A stretch of 64,000 nucleotides of DNA from Saturnia japonica (GCA_033032175.1 CM065331.1:8308370-8372369), one strand, 5' to 3'; positions 10,567 to 22,230 are shown, counted from the first letter of the stretch. The notes: generated by a model not told the origin, from the sequence alone. Made by a program: numbers and translations.

Positions 10567-10830
10567 CTTTTTAGCATTTCACCACAGCTTCCGAAGATGG
10601 CCTAGCTAAGCCCAGAGGAACTGGTTCACAAGTGCAGCTGCCAGAACACACGTTATAGGAGCTTAGCAACAGATTTTCATCTTAAGGATGGTAGCTAGCC
10701 AAGCGAGCTAAAAAATACCCTACCATCATGCTATGGTTTTGTCACGAAATTTTCCTTCAATGAACGTTTAGGCTCATTGTAAGGTTCGACCCTACATAGA
10801 TTGACGCGGTCTCCGAATACCTCTATTGAG
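10567..10830 (-). mobile_element. tRNA-headed SINE E, minus copy
   Basis: Contains CAAGTGCAGCTGCCAGAACA and ATGGTAGCTAGCCAAGCGAG, shared in reverse with 16268, 28083 and 55615. The tRNA-like head with a B-box-like GGTTCGACCC lies at the high-coordinate end. Confidence 0.65.
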
Positions 10831-11224
10831 CCATTGTTGAACGGCTATTGAGATTTTATTTGATAATAAAATAAATAAATATATATGAACACAAGTGGAA
10901 AGTACCATCTTAAACAATATACGGCTGACTAACCTAGTCGATACAGCACAATGTCGATTATACGCTCTATTCGGCAGATAGACACCGTCTCTTATATTTA
11001 CGACTCAACGGAGAAGGGTCGGCAGACTTGTACATGATAAATAAGATATTCCAAAATTTTAAAAGGAGTCAACAAAACCATTTCCACAAACATAATTTTA
11101 AATTTAATTACAGATAATACCGTGAAAATCGTAAGAAATGTTTAATAAAATACTGACGGAGCTATCCAGAAAGAAATCGATTGCATAATTTAAAAAGGTG
11201 AATGAAATTCTATTTTCAAATTTC

Positions 11225-11345
11225 GCAACGCTAAAGTCAAGGATTCGACGGCGGAACGAAAATAAAGCCTGGCGAGCGTCGCGGCGCATCGGAGCCACGC
11301 GATTGGTCGCTTAAATATAAATATGGCGGAGCATGGAGGTCGCAA
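11225..11345 (-). promoter_or_regulatory. Candidate CpG-rich promoter, minus strand
   Basis: Read on the minus strand, a TATA-like TATTTATATTTAAG is followed by a CCAAT box (GACCAATCGC) and a GC-rich stretch with GGCTCCGATGCGCCGCGACG, plus GCCAT (YY1/Pho-like) upstream. It sits 2.7 kb upstream of foi coding exon 1 on the same strand, so it could drive foi. No convincing donor was found, so this is inference. Confidence 0.3.
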
Positions 11346-11834
11346 TGTAAATGACGGTACACACAATCTGCAGTGGGAATGCTTGCTGTATACGACATTT
11401 TATACAAACTTAGGGCTACATTTTACACTTGATGATAAATTGCTTGGAGTAATTGGTTATTAAATGGCATCTCCGTCTTTCTGCCTTTTATCTTTTTGAA
11501 ACTACACTTCTTTTGGTGCGTTTAGTAGAGTGAAAATGAGAGCTGCGCGCGCATCGTGTTAAGTTAACCATTAGTGATAATAACATCCATTCATTTTATA
11601 GACTTTTAATTATGTGCAAAATTATTCTTTTTTTTAATTAACAATATTCTAATTTGTTTAAAATAGGTATCTATTATTAACTTGGAATTGAAACTCACTC
11701 AGTCAGTCACTAAAGGCCGTAGTGTGATGTTACATAAACTTCCGTCAATAAACCGGCTATAAAATCAAAAGAACTTTTTAAATATGTATTGTAGTTCCAT
11801 GGATTAGTACGTTCAAACAAGCAGAAAAAACATT

Positions 11835-12225
11835 ATCTTCTTCTTCTTCTTACTGACATGTCATCTTTATTGAAGACCATTTAGACTACCATTATCTAGA
11901 GAATATAGTGTCTTATTATGATTTCAGTATTCTAACAAGATGGTGGCTCTTTGGTTAGAACGTTCTAGGCAGTTTTTATGTCATCTAAAGGTGGGTTCCC
12001 ACGGTCCATGGTATTGCGGATTATCACGCACGGCCGACGACCACGGACAACCACGCACTGCACACGCGGACTTACGGACACTCTTCCCATGTTACGTCGA
12101 TGGTGGGAGGCCACCTTCAGAATTCAACGTCCATGTTATTATTTCCAATCCACTTCAGAATAACCAAGCTTTGATATGCAAAATACCACCTGTATTACCA
12201 ATGTTATTTTATAAGTAGATACGGC
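11835..12225 (+). repeat. Dispersed repeat F with a MITE inserted in it
   Basis: Shares TTCTAACAAGATGGTGGCTC with 23130 and 5260. Homology breaks at about 11987 and resumes after 12117, with CAATCCACTTCAG and ATACCACCTGTATTACCAAT matching the other copies downstream. Confidence 0.65.
11988..12117. mobile_element. 130-bp MITE nested in repeat F
   Basis: The ends AAGGTGGGTTCCCACGG and the reverse of GGTGGGAGGCCACCTT form an inverted repeat matching at about 16 of 21 positions, exactly at the breakpoints of homology between this repeat F copy and those at 5.2 and 23.1 kb. The inside is CpG-rich (CCACGGAC and CCACGCAC steps). No clear target duplication. Confidence 0.6.
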
Positions 12226-12960
12226 ATTGACGCTTTTTACATGCAATTGTGAATGATGGGCAATCGCCTTTAGTTCACTTTCGACTTAATACCGGCGTTA
12301 GCGAGTAAAAACTTTCATCCTTATTTGACAACAGAGTTTTAACGCTTTGATTTCCTATCTCTTTTGTTTCAACATGATGATAACAAAATTTGTTACGATT
12401 TCAAATTGCTTTTAGTGAGAGTTATAACGAGTCTATTTATAAAACGTCATTGTATATTATTACACAACATAGGGTCAAACAACACAACTTTATTAAAAAC
12501 CACTACATGACAGTTTGAGATACCGGCAAAAACTCCCAAACAATATTTTAATAATCTTTATTATATTTATTACTTACTATAAATAAGTATAGAAACCAAG
12601 CAATACAACTGTGCGTATGTAGCTTAGATTTTTATAATAATCACTTACACTGTTGCAAGTTCAAGGCGTCTCTAAAAGTAGGTTCTAGAAAGCGATCTAC
12701 ATTTCACAACAGCTAACAGCGTTTACGGCGACACGTCATTTGTATCAGACAAAGAGATTAAATCATACAGAGTTGTTAATTATGATATTTCTACCGTCGA
12801 AATTAATTGAGACACTAGAATAATATCATATCAAAGAAAACAAAGATCTATGTCGAAAGGTGGTTCTGTTTTTTTTTCTTATTATGCGAAGAATATGCGT
12901 AGAAAAATATCGGAAATTTATGATATCTATATTATTATAAGATTATGTTTTTAAAACCTA
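12226..12960. other. AT-rich stretch, no gene seen
   Basis: No open frame with a recognisable domain and no obvious RNA gene. A weak tail of repeat F may extend to about 12550 (ACCGGCAAAAACTCCC resembles the tail near 5475). Confidence 0.4.
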
Positions 12961-13317
12961 TCTATATATTAATACGTGAAGCAAAAGCTTTCTACCCCTT
13001 TTTAAGCGTATTGCGTGCACGGAAGACTGAGATTTGGCATGGTTAAAGTTTATACGGAGAAGGAGTGCAGAAAGCTAAAATTTATCTATAATATCTGTTA
13101 CTAATATATTAAATAAAATAAATTAATACTGCGAATCCTAACCGGACCAGTGCCATTGAACTTAGACTCCCCAAAATATTGACATTGTCACTCAATGAAA
13201 AGTGACAGCAAATGATATTAATATTCAATGTTTAGGTTCATACTGCAAATGTCAAACAGAAAATAGTTTATGATTAAAAAGTCGCTCGTCGAATTTCGAT
13301 CATTGGGCGACCGCTAG
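12961..13317 (+). mobile_element. Helitron-like family A, full-length copy
   Basis: Starts TCTATATATTAATACGTGAA at 12961, preceded by A, and ends CTAG at 13314-13317, followed by T, matching Helitron insertion between A and T with TC and CTRR termini. A GTCGC/GCGAC stem lies just before the end. 357 bp, with no Rep/helicase coding. Confidence 0.78.
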
Positions 13318-13783
13318 TTCTAATAAATTCTCATAAGCGGTTTTACAGAATAAAAAGACGTTTAAATTTTTCTTAAACTTCCTAAATCGGTTAAGTTTAT
13401 ATGTTAATGAATTTTAATCCAAATGTTAACATCGAATAGGAAGCAGGTGGTGATGTCTCGGTCATGCGAGATCGAAACGAGCTCAAGGTTGATCGTGCGT
13501 GTCCTTGTCCCTAACCTTTACGAACCAACTGCGTCGGGGAAGATTTATGTATGTAGATATTTTCAAAAACTATATTTTTATAAATAAAAATGGTGTGTGC
13601 GTCTGTTGTAAAGATTCTATAACTTCTGAACGACTACACCCATTATGATTATATTTACATATTTGTTTTATCGAGACGATGGTTTATACCTAGTTATTAC
13701 CCGATAGGTGTGTCTGTGAACGAGCCATTAACTAACTGAAAGGGTAGGACAACTTTTACCGGCCCAGCTAGTAATGTATATGT

Positions 13784-14303
13784 TATTGGCAACGTATAGA
13801 ATGCCTAAGAGTAGCCGGCAATGTTAGAAACAAAGAGAATTATTATATAGTTTGCCTAGGCATTCTATACCTAGGCAAAGTATGAAAATAAATCTCCGAT
13901 TTGTTGCGAATAACCCTTGGGAATTTTTGGCGGGATCTCGAAGTGTCATGTGATAGTTTTAACTATGTTATTTGGCCCTATGATATGTATTTTTAGCGGC
14001 ATTTTATTTGATATAGTTTGGTTTTCATACCAAAATACTATTTCGGCAAAGTATGCAAAAAGGCCCTGATAAGGCAATTGTACTCCCGACTCGGTCTCTG
14101 AATAGTTGTTATCGTAGTAATCATAAAACCGTGACGGCTCTCTAGTGCTTATTTGCAAGTCCAACGTAAACTAACCGAGCATCGTCGGTATTTTGTAATA
14201 ATAGTATTTTTTTTTATAATTTTTGTATTTTTGAGAAATGCACGTAACTTATAACATTTCATAGGCATTCCATAGAATGCCGGCATTCTATACATTGCCT
14301 ATA
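13784..14303. mobile_element. Inverted-repeat element with TATAGAATGCC termini
   Basis: 13784-13805 and the reverse of 14282-14303 match at 20 of 22 positions (shared core GTATAGAATGCC). GCATTCTATA and GGCAAAGTATG motifs recur inside, at 13860-13892 and 14046-14057. A 72-codon minus-strand frame (14164-13946) inside has no family I recognise. The superfamily is unknown. Confidence 0.55.
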
Positions 14304-16264
14304 AACCTATATACAGTTTGGGTGTTTGATAAATTCCAAAACCGTTTAAATAATCACCACGAAAGTTGAGAGGAAATGTTTTTTCGTGGAGTAAGGGTTT
14401 ATGCTATCCCTGAATGTGATAGATGGCGCTGTGGTAGACTTATCGAATACTGGAAAAGGCAGAACAACATCAGTGCGGGGCCAGCTAGACCAAACAAGGT
14501 CGTTTCATCATGATTTTGACTATACTAAGCAAACCCTACCTGCGACTCGCGGGTTAACCTGCGTTTTCAATTATTTCTTTCAACTTGATTTGTTATTTCA
14601 TATTATAAGAATTAATTTATACTAGCTGTGACCGCGGCTTCGGCACGTGAACGACAAAAGAACGCACAATACCTATAAAATATATTTTTTATATGGGCCA
14701 AGTATATAAGGAGTAAACAAAAAAAAATATTGACCAAAATCTATCGAGTAGTTATTTATACAGATTTCCAACTTTTGTCGTGTCTGTATCAATACATTAC
14801 AAATCTATACTAGTACTATACTGATAACAAATAAAAGTATACAAAAAAAAAAAAATTATAATACGTAAATAAATTTTAAAACCTTTTATATGTTGTAAGT
14901 ATAATTCATAGTTGCGAAACGTGATTAAACCCGCTGATACAAAATACCTACAAAACAAAACAAGTCAATTTATGTTTTTAGCACTTACTAGTATAAACGA
15001 CAAAATATATATATCAGCGGAAATTAATATGACAGCCGTGTAAGTATCGCCACACCTTTGTTTACGTAGACGAGCCGAAAATATAACATAAAAAAAAAAA
15101 AACGAAAACAACATCGGAAGGAAACCGATAAGAAATATCTAGATAATATAATGTTTGTACTAACCAGGTATGAATGTGAGAATATTTAAAAATATAAGTA
15201 AAAAAACACTTGTCAAGAAAAAATAAAGCGTTCGATCCAAATCGAACGCCTCGATGACCGTTTTATTATTGCAAAAACTTTTTTTTAACCATCATTGCTT
15301 GCTTTTACTAGGCCTCAAATGTTTTTCGGACGCTGTTTGTTACGTCATTGTATCGTATAACTTTTTGGACAATCGCACTATTTCTTCTTACATACCACAT
15401 AAGGGTGATTATCCCTTTTGCAAAATAAATTTCATTAGAGCGAATACCATGTGTATTGGTTTAGGACGGGTTTACCCTTGAAGGCATACGGTATAGAGAT
15501 AAGTCGATATAAACAACAATATACCGTAAATTACTTCTAGAAACTTCAAATAGACTAGATACAACTAGCCTTCAAAAGATACAACTATAAATTCAAGCAT
15601 CATAATCGATAACGCATAGTTTGATATATTGTTACGATAGACTAGAAATAATACAGATAATAATCTAAATGTAGTTCTATTTGGATATTGAATTTAATGA
15701 TAGACAAAGTTATAAATGAAATGACACGTTTCTTTGATAAAGGCATAAATCACACGTGACTAGCAGTTGCAATTTGAAACTAATCTTAATCAATGATTTG
15801 TTTATTTTCACTAAATTATTGTCATTTACTTTTCAAGATCCTTATGGGTCTCGACCACCATGCATATGGTGATAAACTCGTCACAGTAACTACCTCTTTT
15901 CGCGTTTCAGGGTAGTTTCATAGTCGTAAAACGAAATATTCATGAATATGATTTCAAGCAACCGTGATTCCGTAAAGCATTCGCCTACAAATATTACCCA
16001 CTAATACCGTGGATCAAACGTGCCCTTAAACCACTAAGATAACCTACCAATCATGTCAACGAACCTATCGATGAATCCCATTATACAAAATCAATCCCCT
16101 TCAACGCCCATCGCTTGACCTAAACACGTTCTAATATGTATGTCAAACGAGTTCTATATCAAGGTGATCTTTGGTGCAAAGGTTTTCCTGGTACATCACA
16201 TATGATAATTAAATAAGGTCGTGCATCTACTATATATCATTGATATCTATTTAAAAACTATGAT
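14304..16264. other. Gene-poor stretch with one degraded repeat
   Basis: 14623-14800 is a degraded repeat opening ACTAGCTGTGACCGCGGCTT. The rest is AT-rich with no supported gene. Frames of 60-75 codons here have no domain I recognise. Confidence 0.4.
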
Positions 16265-16267
16265 AGT

Positions 16268-16545
16268 TTAGTAGTAGCGTTTATGGACACCGCCTCGATC
16301 GACGTCTGATCGACTCCTTGCATTAAGCCTCGAGTTTCGGTGAAAGAAAACACCATGATGAAACCATAGCACGGAAAGGGCATTTTCTAAAACTCGCCTG
16401 GCTATCTACAACCCTCAAGATGAAAATCTGTCGCCAAGCTATAGGTGTCTATAGGTGTGTTCCGGTGGCTGCACTTAAGAACCAGTTACTCTAGGCTTAC
16501 TGTGTCACCATCTTGGTTAACATTAGGTGAAATTGTGACCAAACG
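16268..16545 (+). mobile_element. tRNA-headed SINE E, plus copy
   Basis: Carries ATGATGAAACCATAGCACGG and the GTGTTCCGG..GCTGCACTT block shared with 28083-28345. The head (TTATGGACACCGCCTCGA) corresponds to the tRNA-like part, with a decayed B box. Confidence 0.65.
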
Positions 16546-16650
16546 CTAAATCTTTATTTAGATAGAACTATATTCATAATTATTTGACGGACTCTTTTTG
16601 CAAAAAATGCTCCTTAACGAGATGATTTGGATATCTGTTTATTATTTATC

Positions 16651-16850
16651 TAATTTGAAAAAAGAAAATTAAAATGGGATCACGCTTGACAACCACCCTT
16701 TCCAACGACCTTTCCAACGAAAAAAGAATCATCTAAATCGATTCGTACAAAAAGAAGTTATTTCTGAACATCCGTTAAAAAAATTGAGAACTTCCTCCTT
16801 TTCAAAAAAAAAAAAAAATAGTCAACTAAGGTATTGTAAACAAACTGTCA
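16651..16850 (+). repeat. Dispersed repeat L
   Basis: AAAAAGAATCATCTAAATCG, GAACATCCGTTAAAAAAA and the neighbouring blocks are shared with copies at 18345, 34215 and 52017. The class is unknown. Confidence 0.55.
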
Positions 16851-17059
16851 TATCAATCACTTAGATTACTTTTTAAAAAGCCGAAGCGACAGGTTTCGAG
16901 TGACCGAGTTACATTAGAACCCACTCGAATGAAGTGTTTTGATCATTTTTTTTTTTAATCGTCCGTGGTGATAATTTAGCGTACTCCGGTTACGTAAAAG
17001 ATATCGATCGGTTAGGTACGGCCGCACGGTCCCGCATATTTTGTACTATGTAGCCTGTC

Positions 17060-17490
17060 TGTTGTAAATAAATTGTGTGATGTTATTTTTATTCATATCT
17101 TTACGTCTGTAATGTCTGTTATCCATATCTTTGTTAGCTGTACAATTTATAAAATCTGTATTTATGTCTGCACATATAATAAATTTCCAAATTCCCCGAA
17201 TAGAAGTCTATACCAATATTACAAAGAGGATACATTTGATTTTTGTGTTTGTAATGGATAAACTCCAAAACTACTGGACCGATTTTAAAAATTCTTTCGC
17301 CAATATAAAGCTACAGTATCAGCGAGTAATATAGGCTATATTATAATTTGAAAAAATTATTTATTTCTCATAAAAATTTCGATAGTTCTTTTACGCAAAG
17401 TATAAAACTTTGCCTACACGGGTGCGTTGGCGATGTTTGTCGTATAAAATTAACACGAGCGAAACCGTGGGGGACAGATAGTAATATATA
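17060..17490. repeat. Degraded repeats I and H
   Basis: 17270-17345 resembles repeat I (GATTTTAAAAATTCTTTCGC and an ATAGGCTATAT block, compare 27235 and 56640). 17405-17480 is the reverse of the repeat H start (ACACGGGTGCGTTGGCG, compare 55012). Two short open frames here (17073-17334) are not supported as genes. Confidence 0.45.
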
Positions 17491-18044
17491 AAGGAAACTG
17501 AACATTGCTCACGAATACGTCCTTAATTGTTTTTTTCTGTATGTCTGAATTTAAGTCAAAAACGGCTTCATCGATTCTTATGAAATTTTGTTTATTGGAA
17601 TGCTTATGCCATTGGTCAATTGATAGGGTGTAAGAATTTTTAATAATACTTTTAGAAATAGTAAAAATGCAAAAAAAATCATATCCGATTTTGTTGAAAT
17701 TTAAAACACGGCAAGTAGGTATAGGTTACTTCTATAATTGATGGGCTATATAACAGTTTTCAATAGGTAATAAAAAAAAAAAACAGGATTTTAAAAAGAA
17801 AATCAACCAATTCTGATCTAATTGTGTAGACGGGAAGCATACCTATTCCATAATTGACAGGCTTTGTAAATCGTCAACAGTACATATAGGCATCGTAAAA
17901 AAATAGTAGTACCTACCTAAAAGATTTTGACGAAATTTTGTACACGGGAAGTATAACTGTGTAACAAACGCGTGCGGAGCCGCGGGCACACCGCTAGTTG
18001 AAAATAAACTTTCCTTCCTTCTGAATACAAAAAATACAATAACT
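17491..18044. other. AT-rich stretch, no gene seen
   Basis: Contains decayed non-LTR-like sequence (TCAATTGATAGGGTG and GGGAAGTATAACTG segments) but no supported gene or RNA. Confidence 0.35.
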
Positions 18045-18230
18045 GTAAACCATTCAAGTGCAGCTGCCGGAGCACACCTATTGGTGTTTGGCGACAGATT
18101 TTCAACTTGTACCTGATAGCTAGCCAGGAGAGCACTAGAGAAAGCCCTATCGCCCTGCTCTGGTTTTATCACGATGTTTTCCTTCACCGAAAGCTCAGGC
18201 TCGTTGCAGGGATTCGAACTCACGTCGATA
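18045..18230 (-). mobile_element. tRNA-headed SINE E, minus copy
   Basis: Reverse of the E consensus: CAAGTGCAGCTGCCGGAGCA, the GATAGCTAGCCAGG block and, at the head end, GCAGGGATTCGAACTCACGT, which contains a clear B box (GTTCGAATCCC) on the minus strand. The 134-codon frame across it is not a gene. Confidence 0.75.
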
Positions 18231-18344
18231 TATAGATGAAAACCCAATGAAATAATTCACAGGAGCAAGACTATAGCAGAAATCACAAATAAAAAACTAC
18301 CTCAAAATGTCAAACATAAATTATGTTTCATACTAGCGCTATTA

Positions 18345-18560
18345 TAACAAGACAAGTTTTAACAAAAACGAAAAGCAACTTCATGATTTTGAATATTTCC
18401 CTTGTGTATCTTCGAAGTTGAAGATCCAATGTCAATGAAATTAAGTACCACCCTTGAGATATATCCCCTCTTTCTTTAACAAAAAAAAAGAATCATCCAA
18501 ATCGGTTCATGATTGAACATCCATTAAAAAAATATACATTCGAATTGAGTGACCTGTCGT
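18345..18560 (+). repeat. Dispersed repeat L
   Basis: Shares AACTTCATGATTTTGAATAT-like and AAAGAATCATCCAAATCGGT segments with the copies at 34215 and 52017. Confidence 0.6.
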
Positions 18561-19250
18561 CTTTTACCATTATGAAACGAAGGTGTTCATAGAGGCGTGG
18601 CAATATATTTAGCTTGAAATTCGAACGGAGCTACACAGATAAAAGTAAATTTAAAAACACACTCGCGTTTAATCACGACACCGTTCCTTTTGTCTTCTAA
18701 ATAAAACAACGCGCGCGCCACCTATTGTATTGTAAAAAAAAAATCCACATGCGAGCTCACAACTCTCTAGTCCGGGCGACACATCGGCCAGCGTGTATAT
18801 TTACAAATTCCTCTAACTTGCTCGCTCATCAAAAACCAAAATCATTTTTAGATGACACAGAAACTTCAAGGTAGATCTTCAAATTACTTAATGGCCTATA
18901 AAAATATACAAAGGAATATGATTAAAAAGAAAAACCTTTAAAAAGTACAATTATTAATTTTAAACGAACGCATCACCTACAACGTCGTTTCCATTTGCTC
19001 ACCAATAGATGGCGTTGTGCAGCTTTTCAAAAAGTAATGATATCCCAACAAAAAGATGGGGGTCCAAGTTCGGTAGAGACGACTTTCGGGGTAGCCGTTG
19101 TCACAGTTAAAAGAGCTGATATCTAACAGTTCCTTTAATTATAGCTGCAGGTTAACGTTATAAAATGTTTTGTTACTTTCTTTGATATGGGATTTATAAC
19201 TTGGTAGGATTTAATTGCGCTGTAGAGTCATTTTGTCGAGCTAGTATATA
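18561..19250. other. Gene-poor stretch
   Basis: Mixed AT-rich sequence with short CpG-rich spots (about 18705-18720 and 18770-18795). No coding gene or RNA gene is supported. Confidence 0.35.
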
Positions 19251-19510
19251 AGGCTAAATTATTAAAAAGGAAACAAAAAACACGACTGCAACAGAAACAC
19301 TTGACTAAAAAAATAAAAATCTATTTTTGCTTTTTAATTGATTACCAGACGTATTTAAATATTATATAGCCTACGTCACTCTCACAATTAAGACGAATCT
19401 AACGACACCTCGTATGCTAAAATCCATCAAGCCGTTTAGGCCACAGAACGTGCCAAAGAAATAGACACACACGCTCGAAAAATATTACCCTCTTTTCACA
19501 GTCGGATAAA
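19251..19510 (-). repeat. Dispersed repeat C
   Basis: Shares TTAAGACGAATCTAACGACA, ATCCATCAAGCCGTTTAGGC and GTGCCAAAGAAATAGACACA with 28798, 42233 and (reversed) 54551. In the opposite sense it reads ACGCTCTGTAGCCTAAACGG. Strand is by that convention. Confidence 0.7.
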
Positions 19511-19588
19511 AAGAAACAAAGAATCTTTCTTTTAATGAAGCCGGTTAATAAAAATACAATAAATCCACATCATTATCATACCCACGAA

Positions 19589-19665
19589 CGTTATCGCGAG
19601 ATAAACGAGCGTTATCCGTTACGATAACGGAGAGGATTCGTTACACGACGTTCGAAAGAAACGGG
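19589..19665. other. Cluster of CGTTATC/GATAACG hairpins
   Basis: CGTTATC (19610-19616) and GATAACG (19623-19629) form an inverted repeat, preceded by TTATC-GCGA-GATAA at 19591-19604. The same CGTTATCGCG block occurs at 41552. The role is unknown. Confidence 0.5.
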
Positions 19666-19915
19666 TGGAATCTTTTGATAAACGGTCCGTAATCCTAAAT
19701 GTATCGATAAAAGGCTAACATCTCTAATGTATTATCGGACTGTACAATATAATTTTTTATTCGCTGCCAAAATAATCATATCACAAATACATATAGGTAT
19801 GTCTTACACTCATTTGGCAGAATATTTAAAAAATTTATACTATAAATTAGGGATGTAACGAAACACAATTTTACCGATTATTGACTACATTAATCGGTGA
19901 CATCGAAAGTTTAGT

Positions 19916-20390
19916 CTATACAATTAATAAAACTGAAGTGTCTGTTGTTTTTTACTCATTCATACGGTACATATAACAAAAAAGCTATTTTGAATTATTT
20001 TTTGTTCCGGGTAATCTCCGTAATTGTTGGACCGATTTTGATGGGACTTTCACTGGCAGATAGCCGATGTTATAAGGAGTAACTTAGGCTACTTTTATTT
20101 TAGAAAAAAAATAGGGTTCCGTGCAAATAAAAAAAAAACTGGTCATGGCGAATCAATTCGGGCGCTTAAATGGCTTACGCTGAGTAAACCATAAGATATA
20201 TAACAAATTAATGTAGTAAACAATTGTAGACATTAAAAAGGCCTACAAAAAAGCTGGGAGTGTATACGTCTATTTTCCAAGGTAATCCACAATAAGCATT
20301 TTTGTCTTTAAAATAGCCGGGAATGGGGAAGCAAGATTCGTGTGGGCATTCTGTAGTCCACGTGAGCGAAGCCACGGTCGCAGCTAGTAA
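19916..20390 (-). repeat. Dispersed repeat B, minus copy
   Basis: The reverse of the B family, from ATTAATAAAACTGAAGTGTC to GCGAAGCCACGGTCGCAGCT. A short TAGGGATGTAACG just before it (19856) looks like a broken TIR of another element. Confidence 0.7.
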
Positions 20391-20394
20391 TAAA

Positions 20395-21834
20395 TAAAAT
20401 AAATAATGAAGTCTGTAAGTTCCTGCGCATTTTTACCCGACTCGCAGAGGGTCAAGTTTTTTGGGTGATTGAATGTGTCTCTGTTATGTACAAAACTGGC
20501 GATAATCCTTTTTAATGGTAATTAGTTATTTGATATTTAATTTCAAAATTTGTTTATATATAAAAAATCAATGTAATTTACCACTCCTTGTCTGGTTGTA
20601 GTAAGGGTGTTAAAACGCTATTTTTAATTCTGAACGAATCCGCCGACAAAACCATGTATTTCACAATAACATAACCGACGCAGATACAACAAGAAAAAAT
20701 ATAGGTTATCATCATTGCTCCACTTGCTGATTCATCTGTCGTGACTAACACCTAACGAGCTAACGGCGCTATATAACGCCGTTATTACAGTCCGTTCGCG
20801 CAAACAAGTACGCGTTTATAATACCTTTGATTAGACAAGTAAACAAATGTAATGTATTTTTCTATGTATCAATCATATATATCCACAATACAAGTGTCCA
20901 TAGGCCACGGTAACCGCTTACCATCAGGCGGGCCGTACGCTTGATTGGCATTGTAGTTGTATATATATATATATATATTATAAAGAATCAAGAGTCGTAC
21001 GTATATGCAATACGTCACGAACATATCGAGATCATCGGTGACACGAACCCATAAGTTTTACCCCTACCAAAAACCACTCAACGCGGCTTAAGAATTTTTC
21101 ACTGTAAAAAAAAACAGCTATTAGTACAAAGTCTATAAACTGTATACCGGAGGAATTAATTAGTAGTTAGTAGTTCCTAAATCCATACTTTAATATATTG
21201 TCATATTTTACTAATATATTTTTTATTAAAAAACTACCTATTAAACATTCACTAAAACTTTACTCAGAATTCCATACATTTTCATAAAAATTCTACAGAC
21301 AACTGAATTATAGTTTGCATCCGATATACCTACTTAAAAATAAAATAAATAAAAAATTTAACTCACTCCACAAATACACTGTAAGTAATAAAGAAAAAAA
21401 AAACAAACACCCAATCGCTTTCGTGACTAATACACCCGTACGACTGAAACATGTGAAGCCTTCGATATTCAATTTATACTGCGACCACCGTACACGTGTA
21501 GCCAACGGGTACGACGCCCTTCAGATCATCATGAAAATATGCATTACGGAGAACAGGAAAATCATTTCTGAGCTAAGTCTGACAAGAACTACAAAGAAAA
21601 ATGGCGCTTAAAATTGTATAGTCAAATACTGGTATTCCATAAACAAAGAGGTCGAATATATTTGACAGACAAACAAAAACGAATTACAAACAACTCGAAA
21701 ATTAGAGTTGAGCTTTATTTGTATACGCTATTTGTACAAGAATTTCGTCTATATGCGCATAGTTTTAAGTGTGATAATTCAATGACGTACTATAACAGAT
21801 AATGGCATAGATATTTCATCATAGTTATTCACAT
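20395..21834. other. Gene-poor stretch with (AT)n and a repeat N fragment
   Basis: 20885-20945 holds CCATAGGCCACGGTAACCGC and ATCAGGCGGGCCGTACGC, a common lepidopteran repeat (N), in reverse relative to 48340. 20960-20979 is (AT)n. Open frames at 21308-21802 on both strands are overlapping, of low complexity and without domains, so I do not call genes. Confidence 0.45.
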
Positions 21835-21910
21835 CGCGTGACTCACAGCCGCAGCGAACGCGCCGTTTAACGACGACTAACGAACTAACGAACGATGCTT
21901 CGCAAATATT
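21835..21910 (-). repeat. CpG-rich repeat P, minus fragment
   Basis: On the minus strand, GTTCGTTAGTCGTCGTTAAA is followed by CGGCGCGTTCGC. It shares the TTCGTTA-n-TCGTTAA core with 25765, 27885 and 31425 (reverse). Confidence 0.5.
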
Positions 21911-22024
21911 TTTCCTCGTCTCTTTTTTATAAGGCCGTATCAGTTTCGCAATCGTTAGGATTGATGTTTAAGTGATAATAATGTAGTTCCGGGTTCAATG
22001 GCCGAGGCGGGTGATGGTTTTTTT

Positions 22025-22230
22025 TTTATCTTTTTGAATCGAGGTTTTTTTTTTGTACAGCATTCGCCCCGCCTGATGGTAAACGGGTAAGAAGGTCCGC
22101 GACTACAGTCTGCGTGGACTTCAGAATTCGATCTTTACCGTAGTAAAAAGTAACCCATGTGTTACCACCAGGTTGCTGGTTTCTTGTCTGAGGTTACTAA
22201 AGGCTGTGATAGCCACTTAACATCGCGTGT
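22025..22230 (+). repeat. Repeat N fragment
   Basis: ATTCGCCCCGCCTGATGGTA and the following segment match the start of the repeat at 48340 (CCGCCTAATGATAAGCGG). Decayed towards its 3' end. Confidence 0.45.

Larger units (their letters stand above)
10070..11830. other. Gene-poor stretch between hAT element and repeat F
   Basis: Apart from SINE E (10567-10830), I see AT-rich sequence and one CpG-rich unique patch at 11225-11345, described separately as a candidate promoter. No coding gene is supported; the 64-codon frame ending at 11104 has no recognisable domain. Confidence 0.4.

Noticed and set aside
17843..18247. 134-codon minus-strand frame
   Set aside because: Mostly covers SINE E sequence, including its tRNA-like head. 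No protein domain.
21308..21802. Overlapping open frames of 62-98 codons on both strands
   Set aside because: Low-complexity lysine/asparagine-rich translations, overlapping on opposite strands, without domains or splice support.
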